From: Smittia aterrima | Taxonomy: Eukaryota > Arthropoda > Insecta > Diptera > Chironomidae | Assembly: GCA_033063855.1 (NCBI GenBank) | Contig: CP093830.1 | Span: forward strand, 124,854-188,853 | Length of the DNA stretch: 64,000 bases | Direction of reading: 5' to 3' | Shown here: piece by piece, positions 52,901-64,000 of the stretch | Layout of the letters: each line of letters begins with the position of its first letter | Numbering within the stretch: the stretch's first letter is position 1 | Made by a program: the position numbers and the translations under genes | Notes under the pieces: generated by a model | Told to the model about the DNA's origin: nothing | Seen by the model: the letters and a program-made list of their open reading frames with translations, nothing else | Database searches by the model: none

Positions 52901-53880
52901 AGAACGAATAAAGTGAGGAGGATAATCTGATTACAAAAACAGAACAAACTTCCATATTTCAACCCACGCAGTGGCTTTTGAAGCGCGCTTAGATGTTCAA
53001 GTACTGACTTAAATGTTCGTTGATATTTTTGGAAGAGACAATTGCTTGTAGGAGTTCACTAATCTAAGAAAGTTGGCCGTTTAGTTCAAATGAATCTATC
53101 TCGAGTAATATTTAAATTGATTCAAAATTAATAAGTCGCACCTTTCTTTGTTTTCCCACTTGATCGATCCGCCCCGGGAGATGAATCTCTTGACTTCATG
53201 ACGCTGAGATTCAGAGGTTGATCACTCGCGACACTTTCATCTTCGCTCGTTTCGCTTAAAGACATTCCCCGATTGTTTATTCCATTATGAGTTGAGCGGC
53301 TGTTTGATCGATCAAAGCTTCTTGGACTTGGAGTTTTGATGTTGAGATTCAGAAGCTGTTGAAGAGTCGACGGCTCAACATTTTGATACGATCGATTCGA
53401 ATTATTGTTGCTATCACTATTTTCTTCGACTCGCTTTACATTTGATTTCTTCTCGCATCCCCAAAGAATATCCATGATCGAGAAAGGAGTTGGCATTCGT
53501 GGTGGCTTCCTGTAAACATGTTCATGCCATGTCGGAATTGTCTGCTTATCATCAATTAATAAACTTTCGCTATACTTCATGTCAATCAATTTAGTCTTTG
53601 ATTGAACACCGTCGACACTTTTCTCACTTAAAGATGATAAACTTTCGTCGATTTCCTTATTAGCTTTCGTTAAATCCGGAAGGAGAGGTGGCGCAGAGAG
53701 TGCGGAGTCGGGTCGCTTCAATAACTCACTCGCACTACGCTTTACATCATCAGCCTCTTCCTTCTCCAACGATTTTGATCGTTTATTAGCCATTTTAATC
53801 CCATTATTCACTTCAACACATTCCACATTGCTTCTTTTATGAGCTTCTTCGTTTTCATCGTAATCACTTAATTCCAACAT
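46948..53880 (-). CDS. NK7.1: NK7.1-type homeobox transcription factor
   Basis: Nuclear repressor-type NK homeodomain protein. Exons on the minus strand: 53142..53880, 51345..51649, microexon 47463..47474, 46948..47394; 1503 nt, 500 aa, all phases close. An EH1-like Groucho-binding motif TPFSIMDILW sits at residues 131-140. The homeodomain is about 305-364: ARTTFTGRQIFELEKQFEVK, YLSSSERSEMAKLLNVTETQ, then VKIW from the microexon and FQNRRTKWKKQEN. ARTTFTGRQIFELEKQF and KKYLSSSER with MAKLLNVTETQ are what I know from fly NK7.1, and differ from Hmx, NK1/slouch and Lbx. Introns: 1 is 51650..53141, 2 is 47475..51344 (3.9 kb), 3 is 47395..47462 (68 nt). The gene is embedded in non-coding sequence, and intron 2 shares blocks with its upstream region. 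ATG 53880 is the first in frame; further 5' non-coding exons are possible. Confidence 0.9.
47463..47474 (-). other. NK7.1: 12-nt coding microexon (Val45-Lys46-Ile47-Trp48 of the NK7.1-type homeodomain)
   Basis: Minus strand: acceptor ttttcgttccag, exon GTCAAAATTTGG, donor gtaagc. The previous exon ends at homeodomain Q44 (51345) with a gtgaga donor, and the next starts TTCCAAAAT (F49-Q50-N51) at 47394. The four codons GTC AAA ATT TGG give exactly VKIW, the residues required by the family. Phase 0 on both sides. Confidence 0.92.
47919..48092 (+). promoter_or_regulatory. Putative regulatory module A in NK7.1 intron 2 (copy 1)
   Basis: Holds two blocks that recur upstream of the gene: 47919..47957 (contains CTACATAATGGATATTTGAT) and 48035..48092 (TGTAAGCCCAAC, then TTAACGATTATCACTCAATA). 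Non-coding in all frames. Function as an enhancer is inferred only from position and conservation between copies. Confidence 0.5.
49736..49781 (+). repeat. 46-base block, near-identical inverted partner at 56677..56722
   Basis: Lies in NK7.1 intron 2. Compared with the reverse complement of 56677..56722 it matches at 44 of 46 positions by eye. Centre is the near-palindrome AACGATTATCGTT. Sequence outside the 46 bases is also partly similar (an AGAGCAACT block and TATTTATGTTGACACTACC versus its partner). Confidence 0.75.
52399..52426. promoter_or_regulatory. Dense TAAT/ATTA cluster with AATTGCGCAATT palindrome in NK7.1 intron 1
   Basis: Within 28 bases there are several TAAT/ATTA cores on both strands around a perfect 12-base palindrome AATTGCGCAATT (52407..52418). 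Such clusters are typical of homeodomain binding sites, and autoregulation by NK7.1 is possible. This is inference from motif content only. Confidence 0.35.
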
Positions 53881-56676
53881 AATTTATTTTATTGCTCTAT
53901 TATATTCCTTTTCACTCCACACCAGCGTAAAGCTGTGGACCGGGATTCGGTTTAATAGAAATTAATGAATTCAATTCAGAATTTTTTAAACTAGTGTAAT
54001 TAGCCGATAGTGCGACTTCTTCTTTCCTTTTGCACTAGTTAAAATGTCGACATTCCCAACTTCTCACATTTCAAGAACTGTTTGACTAGCGGGAACGAAA
54101 CGAATTTGTCCTATTTGCAACTGACTTAACAACATTAATTTTTGTATTTTGAGCTGGGCTGATTAAATATCGCAATCTAAATTCTTAAGTTTTCAATTGC
54201 TGTCGAGGATTTTTACTAGTTACAAAATATTTTCCACATCAGTTCGCTCAAATTGCACAAACTCAACTGCAAATCACTGACAATTCAATAATCCTCGCTG
54301 AAAATATTCCACTTCAATTATCGTTAATTGCTCGCAATTTAATCACCGCCGAACGTTTGAATAATTTCGTTAAGCCGGTACTTATTGATTTTTATTTTCC
54401 CTCTTCCTTTATTTATTACGAGCGCCAGTGCCGACGAACTGTGAAAACGATCGAAATCCGTCAGAGACCAAATTGAAACTAAATCAAATATGAAATAAAC
54501 ATAAGTCTTCAACAAAATAAAACACAAAATTTATGAACTTGTTTGAGTCTAAGAGAGCGAGAGAATGAAAATACGAGAGCGCGACGATGCATTCGGCAAG
54601 GGATAGATGTGTAAGCCCATCGAGATATATTCCGAAATATCTCACGAGAGCAAGAATGTGAAGAGGGTTGTCGGGATAATTGCTGAAATTTATTATGATG
54701 ATTTTTTCATTGTGCAATAATTGTGTTTTTGAATAAAGAAAATCAATTATCTCTGAAATGTGATGTTTTTCATGGAAATATGTTCTGATTTATAATTTGG
54801 CTGCGAGCGACAATTTTGCTGTTGATATACATTCGTCGCCAGGGACTTAATAAAGTTTACTAAAGCGTTTCTAAAGACGAAGCTTAATGGGTGGTTTGTG
54901 GGTGGATGAGTTTTAGCTTGGGGACAAGAAAAGTCTGAAAAGAAACAAACTCAACTTCATTTCCTAAATATTCACAGCTTCCTGTGATGACATTTCAGAA
55001 TTTGAAATGAGATATTCATAAATTTATGGACGACTTGTTTGCAGGTCTACAGGTTCACAGCACATTTTTGATTCTAAATTATCTAGTCGAAGTTTTTTGC
55101 TTTCAATAAAGAAAATCCTTCACGAAAACCCCATGAACCGTATTTGGCAGAAATAGTCTTAGATTAAAATCTTAGGTCATATTTGTAGAGATAAAAATTT
55201 GTTTATTTTTTCACAAAATACTCTTGAATATACAAAAAAGTAATAGTTAGGTTTAAGACCAGTTAGTTACCTCAGTTCAAACATTCCCATGAAATCAGGA
55301 AGGATTTAATTGAAAAAGAACAAAACGAATGTTATTTCAAACTGTGATCCGATGCATTAAAATCTTTAATCAATAATGTGATGACGATTTCTTTTTTCTA
55401 CTCGGCTTTATGTGGCTTTTTTTATGCACAAAGAAGACTTTTGCACTTAAATGAAAATTACAAGAGTTCACATTTTTGTACAAAGAGAAGCGACACGAGG
55501 AACGAGGAATAAAACGTTTTTCTCATTTAGAAAATTGCTCGAAGCTCTCAACTGCAATTAACATTTTTACTTTTAATTTGACATTGTTTCGCATTCTCTG
55601 CAAGAACAATATGGAACCAATTAAAGCGTGTTTATTAATTAGCAACATCTCGATGTATCATCATGCTCATGAATCCCGATTCGTTTGTTCGCTTGTTCAA
55701 TTCATGCAGAAACACGAAAAGTGCATTAAATAAAGTTTAGTTCGATTCATCGACTTTAAGCTGGATTGATTTAAGTTTGCCTTTCGACCCTGAGAAATTT
55801 TATTTTCAAGAAAAGTTTGTAAATGCAATTAAATGCGAAAACAATTAAGAAAGCGTCATTAAGCAGAAGACATTTTGTCTACAATGTTAAACGTAACTTG
55901 TAATTATTTTCCTAATTAATTCTTCTTCAAATTTAGATCAAAATAAAATCTAGTTGTCTGCCAAAACCGTTCAGCAAAGAGGAGGTGGATTAGGAGATTA
56001 ATTAATTTGTTGTTTGCGCATTACTCGAATTCTTCACTCATCCGCTAAAAATAAATATTCTGCTGTCAAGATTCATTCAACAAACCGATGACACGTGTCA
56101 TAATTTATTTTTGAATTTCGGAATGAGTGATGTGAAGTGACGATGAGGCAGATACTTGGTAAGTGCTAAACGGTGTAAACGCTTTAAAGTCAAATAAAAT
56201 TTGAATTGCGAGCGAGAGAATAGTTTTTACGTTCATCTCGAAATTAATTGAATCATAAAATGCATACGTTGTGATTCAATCTAAAATCCTCGCGAAACGA
56301 AAATAGAATTGCTGATTGATATTGGTAACGTTTTAATGGTTGTCGTCATAACCATTAAGACGATAAACTTCAGTAATGCGCATTTTGAGTTTTCGTTTGG
56401 TTTCCTAGTTTTCCAACTTCAACATGAAGACTTCAAGTCGGTTCCTCCAACTCATTCCGCTCAAGATTTTTGTTGACAAACAAATAATTTAATGATTAAA
56501 GTTTTCTTGTTTGAGCAAGTTGTGAAAATTCTTCGGGGAAGGATTTAGAATTTCTATTAATAACATTGAGCCTCCTAGCGTCAATCTTATCCCAAGAAAC
56601 ATCAAATGTCATTGTATACTTCATAACACAAAAGTCTATTTCTGCTCAACTTGACTTCCTCGGTTGTCTCAGCACC

Positions 56677-56722
56677 AATTACAATAACGATTATCGTTAA
56701 AATAATGTGATAATTGACTCGG
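56677..56722 (-). repeat. Inverted partner of the 46-base block at 49736..49781
   Basis: Reverse complement matches 49736..49781 at 44 of 46 positions. It lies about 2.8 kb upstream of the NK7.1 start codon, while the other copy lies inside intron 2, so the pair brackets the promoter. Confidence 0.75.
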
Positions 56723-57961
56723 CAATGTCGACTTTAATTTATTGTCTCTCTCAAATTTTAGTTGCTCTGACAACTTCAAAAAGATATTAAAATAGTCTTG
56801 GATCGCTCAGGCAGAGCGTAAACTGTTTGACAGAATAAATTCATTAGCCAAAGAGACTTTCTGCTCAAATTTACATTTGAAACACAAAGTGTAACAAATT
56901 ATCTCAAAGACTTTTTAATTCTGTGTTTGAGAAACATCAAAGAAATGATTTTAGTCATCATAAAATATTTTAAATGTTTCGAGCGGATTAATTTGTCAAC
57001 GCAATAAACGCTGCGAAATGTTTTTTTGTATTTATTTTCCCGAAAATATAATCCTCGAGCATTTCTGCGTCAACAAACACGTGCAATCAATTTAAATTGA
57101 TATGACAATCAAATGAAGGAAAGATGATGTAAAAATGAAAGTCGTGAGCAGACGATAGGATTGTTGCCTTGGAACCCTTTGAATGTCAAACTCTTTTCTT
57201 AAAGGGAACGATCCATGTGTGATGTTTCTCTCAAAACCTCTTCATTATTCTAAAGACTGGAACGATGCTCTACTCAATAAGTTTCCTTTTTTTCAGTCAA
57301 AGGAAAAGCCTGTCATCAATTTTACTCGAATTCCTATTTTTTCAGATGACATCTTTTTTTTTTTTGTTAACCACTTTTTCTATCAACTCATGAACTTGTG
57401 ACTTCAGAGAATGTTTCATCAAGTGTGCACAATTTCATAAACACAATTACCAACGCACGTCGAGTTGCTGAGTTTCGTTGATTCGACGATATTTAATTTT
57501 CCCTCATACCACCAATTTAAGTTTATTCATCCCTTTTCAGTGAATAAACGAGCGTTTTAAACGATTTCCATGGAATGATTTTTGTGTGAATCTTTCAGAA
57601 ATCTCCTTAATTGGCTATTAACGATAAAATTTATTGTCGCTTCTTGCTTTCAAAGCCATTCGTCTGTATTATGCTCGTCGTAAAAAAGGCTGCGAGTATA
57701 TGCAAACTTTGAAGCATGTTTCATTCAATACATTAAAGAAACATTTTAATTAAATTTAATTGAGATTTCAGACACTTTTAGGCAACAGCGTCATTCATAT
57801 CGACCTGCTCCATAAATTGTTTCGCGTTCCCTAAAAGCTGCTCTGCACCCTTTCCATCCACTTTGAGATGAAAAACGAGCACGCACACATCTTTGAATAG
57901 GAAAATATAAAAGTCACTAAAACGTAACATCATCATCACAATTTGTTATATTTTTTCCTCA

Positions 57962-58149
57962 CTTTATTGAGTCTTATTTGTTACATAATGGATATTTGAT
58001 TCCAGTTAAACGTTTCGTCTCTCAGACAAACGAAACTCTGGAGAGTTAATCTTTCAGATTGAATAACTCGCTCTCTAGAGTTTGCTTACAAAAGAGATTG
58101 AGATCCATTGTAAGCCCAACTGTCGTTTAAACGATTATCACTCAATAAC
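57962..58149 (+). promoter_or_regulatory. Putative regulatory module A upstream of NK7.1 (copy 2)
   Basis: 57962..58001 (TTACATAATGGATATTTGAT) and 58109..58149 (TGTAAGCCCAAC, then AAACGATTATCACTCAATAA) repeat, in the same order and orientation, the blocks of 47919..48092 in intron 2. A third shared block, CGGAAATGTTAATT plus CATC, follows at 58445..58464 (intron partner 49094..49113). Confidence 0.5.
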
Positions 58150-59791
58150 GTTTTCAACAGAAGAACGGGAAGCTTGAAATCGCTACTCGAGAAAAAGAAA
58201 CTATCGTCTCGATGCATCTCAATGTCTTTCATTTAAACTGAGTTGTTTCCAACAGCATTATGAGTGCGGCATGGCAATTGAGCACTTTAGAAGCAATCGA
58301 TCATAAATAGGTTTGAAATCATAGATCAAACAAAACTAGTACATTGACGATATTAAATAAATGTCAAGGGTTATAAAATAAAATCTAGCTCTATTTATTC
58401 TATGACGTCGTTAACTGTTTTTCAGAATTTACGAAAAATGAGGGCGGAAATGTTAATTCCCATCTAATGTCATTAAAACGAATTCTTATTCGTGAGCATT
58501 TTTTCCATGTTCTGGTAATTAATTGTTGAACGACAAGAGAGACAAACTCATATGAACTTGTTTTCGGATCTCGGTAATCGGATACTTTTCAAAATGAATT
58601 GGGAAGAAGTCTTAAAAGGTTTTTCTTTTGACTCAAGCTGGTGAGGCAGTTATGCAAATGATTTCAAATGCTCGAAGTCGATGAAGAAATGAGCTCGCAG
58701 AAAACCAGAAGCTATGAAACGACTGTCATGATCGAATCGAGTGTGATCTGCCGACGGGCGAGCGCCTTTTATGTTTATTGTGACACAAACGAGGCGAAAC
58801 AGCTCAAGTTTATTAATTAAACCATAAAACGTTCTTAACTACAACGAATTGCTTTTGAAAGACGATTCCAATTTTTATCGATTTCAATTAAACGGAATCC
58901 GAGAAAATTCATCGCAATAAACTTAATGGAAATTTGATGGACAATTAAATAATCGAGTCGTTTTTAATGATGACGTTGCAGTCCTGAACCTTCGGATTTA
59001 TGACGCCGATGTTTGATTGAATCGTATTTATGGATTAACGAGAGAGGAATTGCATTTTCCAGTTATTCGAATTCACCCAACACAATTTCAAACCCTCGCA
59101 TTTGTTTGAAAATGATTCGAAACCCGCTTTCACTTCACCACTCTAGAGCATGTACAAGTGACGTACAATTGAATGAAGAAATACCGCGACAAATAGGCTC
59201 ATGCTTCTCAATGTTTCAAATCAAAAGCATGTTTTTTGTAGACTTCTTCAATAATTTCAAAAATATTTTGGAGTAAAACATAAATTTCTGATTTATGAGA
59301 TTCGTTATGTGACTCATTAACATATCTTAATTAATCTTAGTTAATGGCTCCATTTCCAGTCAATTTAATTTTTTTTGTCAATGCGGTCAGGTGAGAACAT
59401 CAAAAGAATCATCAGCTTTTTAAACTGCTCAATGGCTATTAACTTGATAATCTTAAAGCGACTAATGAGCGCAAACTGAGAGACGAAAAATTTACAATTT
59501 TGCTTCGTGTCTCAGCTTGCAAACTATTCGATTGTTCAGACAACGATATTATCAAAATGTCGGCTATCTGGAGCCCACCAATTACTCTTCAGCCGCCAAG
59601 TGTCAGTTCAACACGTCTAATGATCTCTCCGACATCGAGAACTATTTAAATGAAGAAAAATTGAAGTGTCGATAGAAAAATCTTTATTGATTATTTTTTT
59701 ATTGGCGAATTAAACTTTTGTTAAGGCCGTGATTACAAATCACTGATTAGGTTTAAAGCGGGTAGACAAACTACAAACAAATTGCTTCAAA

Positions 59792-60281
59792 TCATTTCAA
59801 GGAATTACCCTCTCCATTGTTTAAATCAACATTTTTGTTGCTGAATTCGACACAGATAAATGTGGTGCAGCATTCAGGATAAGACTTCGAGTAATCTCTC
59901 TCAAACTTAAGACAATTGGGATCGTCAATTCGAAAAGTTCCGCAGCTATAAAATAGAGTCTCGTTAGCATCTTTAATAAATGATCGTCTTTCTTTCTCAC
60001 CCAAAAACTGTCATTCCGTAATCATCATGACAAGAAATTTTCTCGCATTGAGGGGTCAAAGTAAAATCATTTTGTTTGATTAGAGAATTCGTCTCCGTGT
60101 GAATGCAATATCCTTCGTGATCTATATACAGGAAAGAATAATTATATTTTGAAATTCGTTAATCGATCTTGAACTGACCAGGGCTTTTTGCCGTTCCAGG
60201 TAGATATTGATACATGTAAGAGTATGAGCTCATTATTAATGAAATCAATAATAAACCCAATAATAAACTTTTCACTTCCAT
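59792..60281 (-). CDS. Secreted SVWC-domain (Vago-like) protein, copy A
   Basis: Small secreted protein with a single von Willebrand type C domain, the arthropod family that includes Vago, induced by viral or nutritional stress in flies and mosquitoes. Exons 60179..60281, 60001..60121, 59792..59945; 378 nt, 125 aa. Signal peptide MEVKSLLLGLLLISLIMSS, then eight cysteines in the SVWC pattern: DHEGYC, PQCEKISC, GCG, DPNC, DYSKSYPECC, FICV. The DYSK-YP-CC block is the family hallmark. Intron phases (1 and 2) equal those of the neighbouring copy, so the two arose by tandem duplication. Specific function unknown. Confidence 0.87.
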
Positions 60282-60488
60282 TTTTTTTCTCAACTTGTCT
60301 GTTCCACAAGCAAATTTATACTAAAACTGTTATCACTTTGCATGTTGCCTTTTAAATATTTCGTCATCTGAAAGTAGCTGATAGCTCCTATTTAGTGTTA
60401 ATAGGTCACGCTTTAATCACAAGAGCAGCGAATTACAATATTGTTTTGACTTTATTTGAATAATTCTTAATAAAATTTATTTATTTCA

Positions 60489-60952
60489 TCAACACGAATT
60501 TTCGTTAGTTGTGTTCACGAATTCAATGCATATGAAGTTATTGCAGCATTCAGGATAAAGCTTAGAGTAATCTCTATCAAACTTGACACAGGTTGGATCC
60601 TCAATATCGAAAGTTCCACACCTGGAACTCATAAAAAAAATTATTCAAAAGATTTTGAACGTTCTTTAATAACTCACCCCGAAACTTCAATAGAGTAATC
60701 AGAGCTACAAGCGGCCTCTTCGCAACTCTTTAGAATTATCGTTCCGTTTTGCTTGACGAGAACTTGGTGTTCCTCCCAAAAACAATATCCTTCGTGATCT
60801 GTTAAAGTTTCAAAGTCAAACTTGGATGACACAAGAAATTTTGAATAAAATTTACCCTCGCTCTTTGCATTTGGAATAGTGTAAATGTAAGCAAGTGAGC
60901 TCACCACGAGTGACATAATAATAAGGAATTCAAACGAATATTGTTTTCCCAT
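60489..60952 (-). CDS. Secreted SVWC-domain (Vago-like) protein, copy B
   Basis: Paralogue of the adjacent SVWC gene, 207 bases upstream of it. Exons 60856..60952, 60678..60798, 60489..60621; 351 nt, 116 aa. ATG 60952 begins MGKQYSFEFLIIMSLVVSS, a signal peptide; the frame is open upstream but only through a TTG. The domain reads DHEGYC, KSCEEAAC, CGTFDIEDPTC, DYSKLYPECC, FIC, giving the eight family cysteines plus an extra C-terminal one (NSC-stop). Exon 2 is 121 nt in both copies with identical phases, but the region between the first and fourth cysteines has diverged strongly, as expected if it contacts different partners. Confidence 0.87.
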
Positions 60953-63230
60953 TATTTGCAAATTAAACTTGTTGAACTGATGAAACAGGAACAACTAAGC
61001 TTACAATTAAATCAAGCCTTTATATTGGTTGTTAATCGTGTTACACTAAATTTTACTATCACGAAATCGTTTTTCAATTATCAAACAGAATGATAAACAG
61101 ATGTCATGAACTAGCTTTCGACTTCAAATAAATCATTTAACTTTTTTTAATAAATTTTATTGAATAAGTTGACTTTTTTTGTATATTACAAAATTATATT
61201 TCATAATTTTAGAAGTTTTTCAATGATTACACTAAAAACTAGAATTATTTTTGACGAATTAAGCAATAAAATCCTCCGAGATCTTTTAGAGTATAAGTCG
61301 ATGTTAGTAAATGAGCAAATCAAAACCAACAAGATCAAGACTTTAAAATTTAAAATATTTCAAAGTTGTTCCTTGAAAGAATTTGTAAATTCCGTCGGAA
61401 TCGTTAACTTTGGTTTAACAAACCAAAACTAAAGACACTGTAAACGATAAACGCGATTATTTCATTAAAAGTTTCCGCAACGCCAGCATTATATGGGTTT
61501 TTATTAATTCGAATGTCATAAACGATATCATTATGGATCTCTTCGAGCTTAAAGACGAAGTGTCTTCTTGGAATTTTTTATATTTCGCTCTTCCATTTGC
61601 GACCGGCAAATACGATGAACGTCGATCGTTCTCGATAAATTTCAAAAGAAATCATTAAAATCGTATAAAGAATGGGATTTAGGCAAAAGTTTTTTGCATG
61701 CAAATTTCGATCGCGACGCATTAAAAGTCTCAATCCCCAATCAAAACTGAATTTTAGCTCATAAAGATGATTTCGCTGGAATTTCTTAATTATCCACGAG
61801 TCAATTTCCTGGGGGAACTAAGGGAAGACAGAGAAGGAGATAGCGAAAAGAGGAATTAATAGCCTTGAATGAAGACTCGATTAAACTAATTCTTTTTAAT
61901 TAATCACCATTTGCTGTGCTCACAGAGGGATCGAACAACTCAAAAGACCACCTGCGATTATTCTGTTATAGAAAAGTTGTCCCATCGTTCTACGACCTCC
62001 TGACGCTTTCATGATCTTGAAATCATTGTCTCAAACGAATGATACTTTTAGTGCTCGCCGACGACGAAAAGCGAAATTCCAGAAGCCGAAAATATATTTA
62101 AATGGTCAAGAACCGAGCGAGCCTAACAAATGACGACGATCTCTTGAAAACTCGTGAGATCATTTATCAACCAATTTCAATTTAATCTTCACCGCTCTCC
62201 CCAGTTTCTCTCGAAAATCGTTTTATAAACGATTCCTAAATTAATGGACCATCAACGACGCTACGAATAAAGAAGAACGGACACTGTGAATTCTCCTGGT
62301 TTATTGCTTTTATATTTTCAAACCATTAAGAGCAAGCCAAGGAGAGAAGACACACCTAAAGAGATATCGCAGTTCATCGCTTTCTACTGAGATAATGGCA
62401 AATTAGATTGAAAGTAATTTATAAGAAGCTTCCGCAGAAAATAAAAGTTCTACGTTCCACTTTGTCTATGCCTGATCAAGAATTGAACAATTTAAAAACC
62501 GTAACATGTTTCAATTCGAATGGATCTTTGAAGAAGACATTGTTGGTGGTCAATTGAATTCAATGATTCTGGTTTTGTTAAAGTTCTCGCTAAAGGGAAG
62601 GAAGTTCAGTGAAGTAAATTCTTGTCTTTCGTGTTGGCGTGGAATCAAGAAACGCCTAATGAATATTCAATTTGATGTCGTTAAAAGGAAAATTATTTGA
62701 TCGTCAATAGAAATAAAAATCGGTATTTGTTTCGCCTTCACTCTTCATTGATGAAAATCTCTATCTTTGCTACTAAATTTTTTTCGTCTTTTCTTAAACC
62801 TTTGTCAGATAAAAGCCGAAAACCTCAGGAATAATTAATCACAATTATAAATGAGAATATTCTCAATTTGAATAAAGCTGACTAAGATCTTTTATTTGTT
62901 TTTTTTAAAGAATTTTTACCTAAAAGAGTTAATCGCTTTGAACCCAATGAACTTTACGTTTTGGCACCAAGTCATTAAAAGTTCGAAGATTACTAAATTA
63001 GATGTTTGATTGCCTCATTCTGATGAAATGTTTCTGAAATAATATTTTCCATTGTGCAATGTTTTTTTGCTTCGTCATTCTTTATTTGTTGTCGAGTCAA
63101 TAAAGATAAGATTGTCTATCAGAAGTTGAACTTACCGTGTGTTGGGCTTGTTTCTTGCTTTTCTTATCAGAGACGGATTAAATATGAGCAGAGTTCTCAC
63201 AATTTTCAAGTTTCAACTTACTAAAAAAGT
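60953..63230. other. Intergenic region between SVWC copy B and the UGT gene
   Basis: 2.3 kb, no supportable gene. The 273-nt ORF at 61160..61432 has no ortholog-like features or splice partner. Presumed promoter of SVWC copy B at the left and 3' UTR of the UGT at the right. Confidence 0.55.
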
Positions 63231-64000
63231 TTATTTCGTTTTCAACTTTTTCGAAATTGGTTTCTTTCGCCTGCAACAGATTTTCTTACAAATTATAGTT
63301 AATGCCTTAAAGATTGCGTAGATGATCGCAAGGAGAAAGAAGATAACGTCGATTGAATGTTTTTGAAAGAAGTTTAGGTCTGCTCCTGGATAATGCATGT
63401 GAGGTGCTCCACGATGGCGGATTACGTATTCAACCCAAAATGCAGCAGTGTCTTGTGCATTCATCGGACGATCTTGCGCGAGCTCTGAGGCCTTTTTTGC
63501 AGTTGCAATAATTCTGTTAAAATTCGTTAAAAAAATTAAACTATTTGAATTTATAAATGAAGCTTACTGTGGATTTGTTAGAACTTCAACAACAGCTTCT
63601 TTCATTGTTTGCACAGTCAAAGTTTTTATATCAAGCTGAACTCCCCAACCTTCCTTCACAACTTTAGCCGCGTTGCCATCCTGATCAGCAAATAAAGGAA
63701 GTCCAACGATTGGAACTCCGTGGTATTTTGATTCAACGACTCCACCAAATCCACAATGAGAAATGAAAGCTTTGATGTTTGGATGAGCGAGAACATCGTC
63801 CTGCGGTAGCCATTTGCTAATAAAAACATTTTCTGGCTTTCCTTCTAAAGTGTCAGCTTCCCATTTCATGACAATTTTATATTTCTTCAACTGTCCAAAT
63901 GCATTTAAAATCGTTGCAAGTGTTTCTTTTGGAAGGAAAGTACTTTTAGCATTTGATCCAAGACTAAATAAGATTGCTCCGTCCTTCGCACTATCGAGGA
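63231..64000 (-). CDS. UDP-glycosyltransferase, C-terminal part (runs off the right edge)
   Basis: Membrane enzyme of the ER lumen that transfers a sugar from UDP-sugar to small lipophilic compounds, typical of insect detoxification. Two exons are visible: 63568..64000 (open to the edge) and 63231..63513, with GT-AG sites in phase 2. The sugar-donor half is recognisable: ILFSLGSNAKST, WLPQDDVLAHPNIKAFISHC, GFGGVVESKYHGVPIVGLPL and FADQDGNA, matching the UGT signature. Last exon: HRGAPHMHYPGADLNFFQ, a membrane helix (VIFFLLAIIYAIFKALTII) and a short cytosolic tail ending KKLKTK, consistent with a di-lysine ER-retention signal. The UGT signature normally reads HGG; here it is HCG. The acceptor-binding N-terminal half lies outside the window. 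Confidence 0.93.

Larger units (their letters stand above)
53881..59791. other. Non-coding region upstream of NK7.1 up to the SVWC cluster
   Basis: 5.9 kb with no supportable coding exon. It contains the presumed NK7.1 promoter next to 53.9 kb and copies of the blocks found in NK7.1 intron 2: 56677..56722 (inverted), 57962..58001, 58109..58149 and 58445..58464. Confidence 0.6.

Noticed and set aside
61160..61432. 90-aa plus ORF between the SVWC and UGT genes
   Set aside because: Lys/Ile/Asn-rich as expected from AT-rich sequence, no homology that I recognise.
1..64000. tRNA, rRNA, CRISPR or intact transposon
   Set aside because: I looked for cloverleaf B-box sequence, regular spaced repeats, terminal inverted repeats with transposase, and reverse transcriptase motifs, and saw none. 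By-eye inspection cannot exclude small or decayed elements.

Overview
This is a eukaryotic, AT-rich window from an arthropod, most likely a nematoceran fly (midge or mosquito grade; inference). The evidence is a ZAD-C2H2 zinc-finger gene, tandem SVWC (Vago-like) genes, an insect-type Ajuba, an NK7.1-type homeobox gene, and multi-exon genes with mostly 50-160 base GT-AG introns. All gene models below were built by joining open exons at splice sites and checking that phase closes.

Layout. 1-6.1 kb (minus): a paired-class homeobox gene of the Prop1/CG32532 type, 3' end beyond the left edge. 8.4-15.0 kb (plus): Graf, BAR-PH-RhoGAP-SH3. 16.0-19.9 kb (minus): a NACHT NTPase with C-terminal ankyrin-like repeats. 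20.9-23.2 kb (plus): Ajuba, three LIM domains. 24.0-26.8 kb (minus): RBM25-type splicing factor. 27.1-28.2 kb (plus): CYB5RL-type reductase-like protein. 28.5-29.7 kb (minus): p24 cargo receptor of the TMED10/baiser type. 30.1-31.6 kb (plus): ZAD-C2H2 gene. 32.1-36.2 kb (plus): DNA topoisomerase I. 36.2-46.9 kb: gene desert. 46.9-53.9 kb (minus): NK7.1-type homeobox gene. 53.9-59.8 kb: desert with repeated non-coding blocks. 59.8-61.0 kb (minus): two tandem secreted SVWC genes. 63.2-64.0 kb (minus): C-terminal part of a UDP-glycosyltransferase, continuing past the right edge.

The housekeeping genes at 15-36 kb are tightly packed, alternately divergent and convergent, with intergenic gaps of about 0.3-1 kb. 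The two homeobox genes sit in or beside long non-coding sequence, as expected of developmental genes with distributed enhancers.

Most notable: (1) both homeobox genes encode the residues around the invariant homeodomain Trp48 on microexons (6 nt and 12 nt), each with good splice sites and each ending at the same W48/F49 boundary; (2) NK7.1 intron 2 and the region upstream of NK7.1 share several near-identical non-coding blocks, including a 46-base inverted pair, which look like duplicated regulatory modules; (3) a NACHT-ankyrin NLR-like protein, unusual for a fly; (4) a recently duplicated zinc-finger exon/intron unit whose two junctions only keep frame if splicing is non-canonical.
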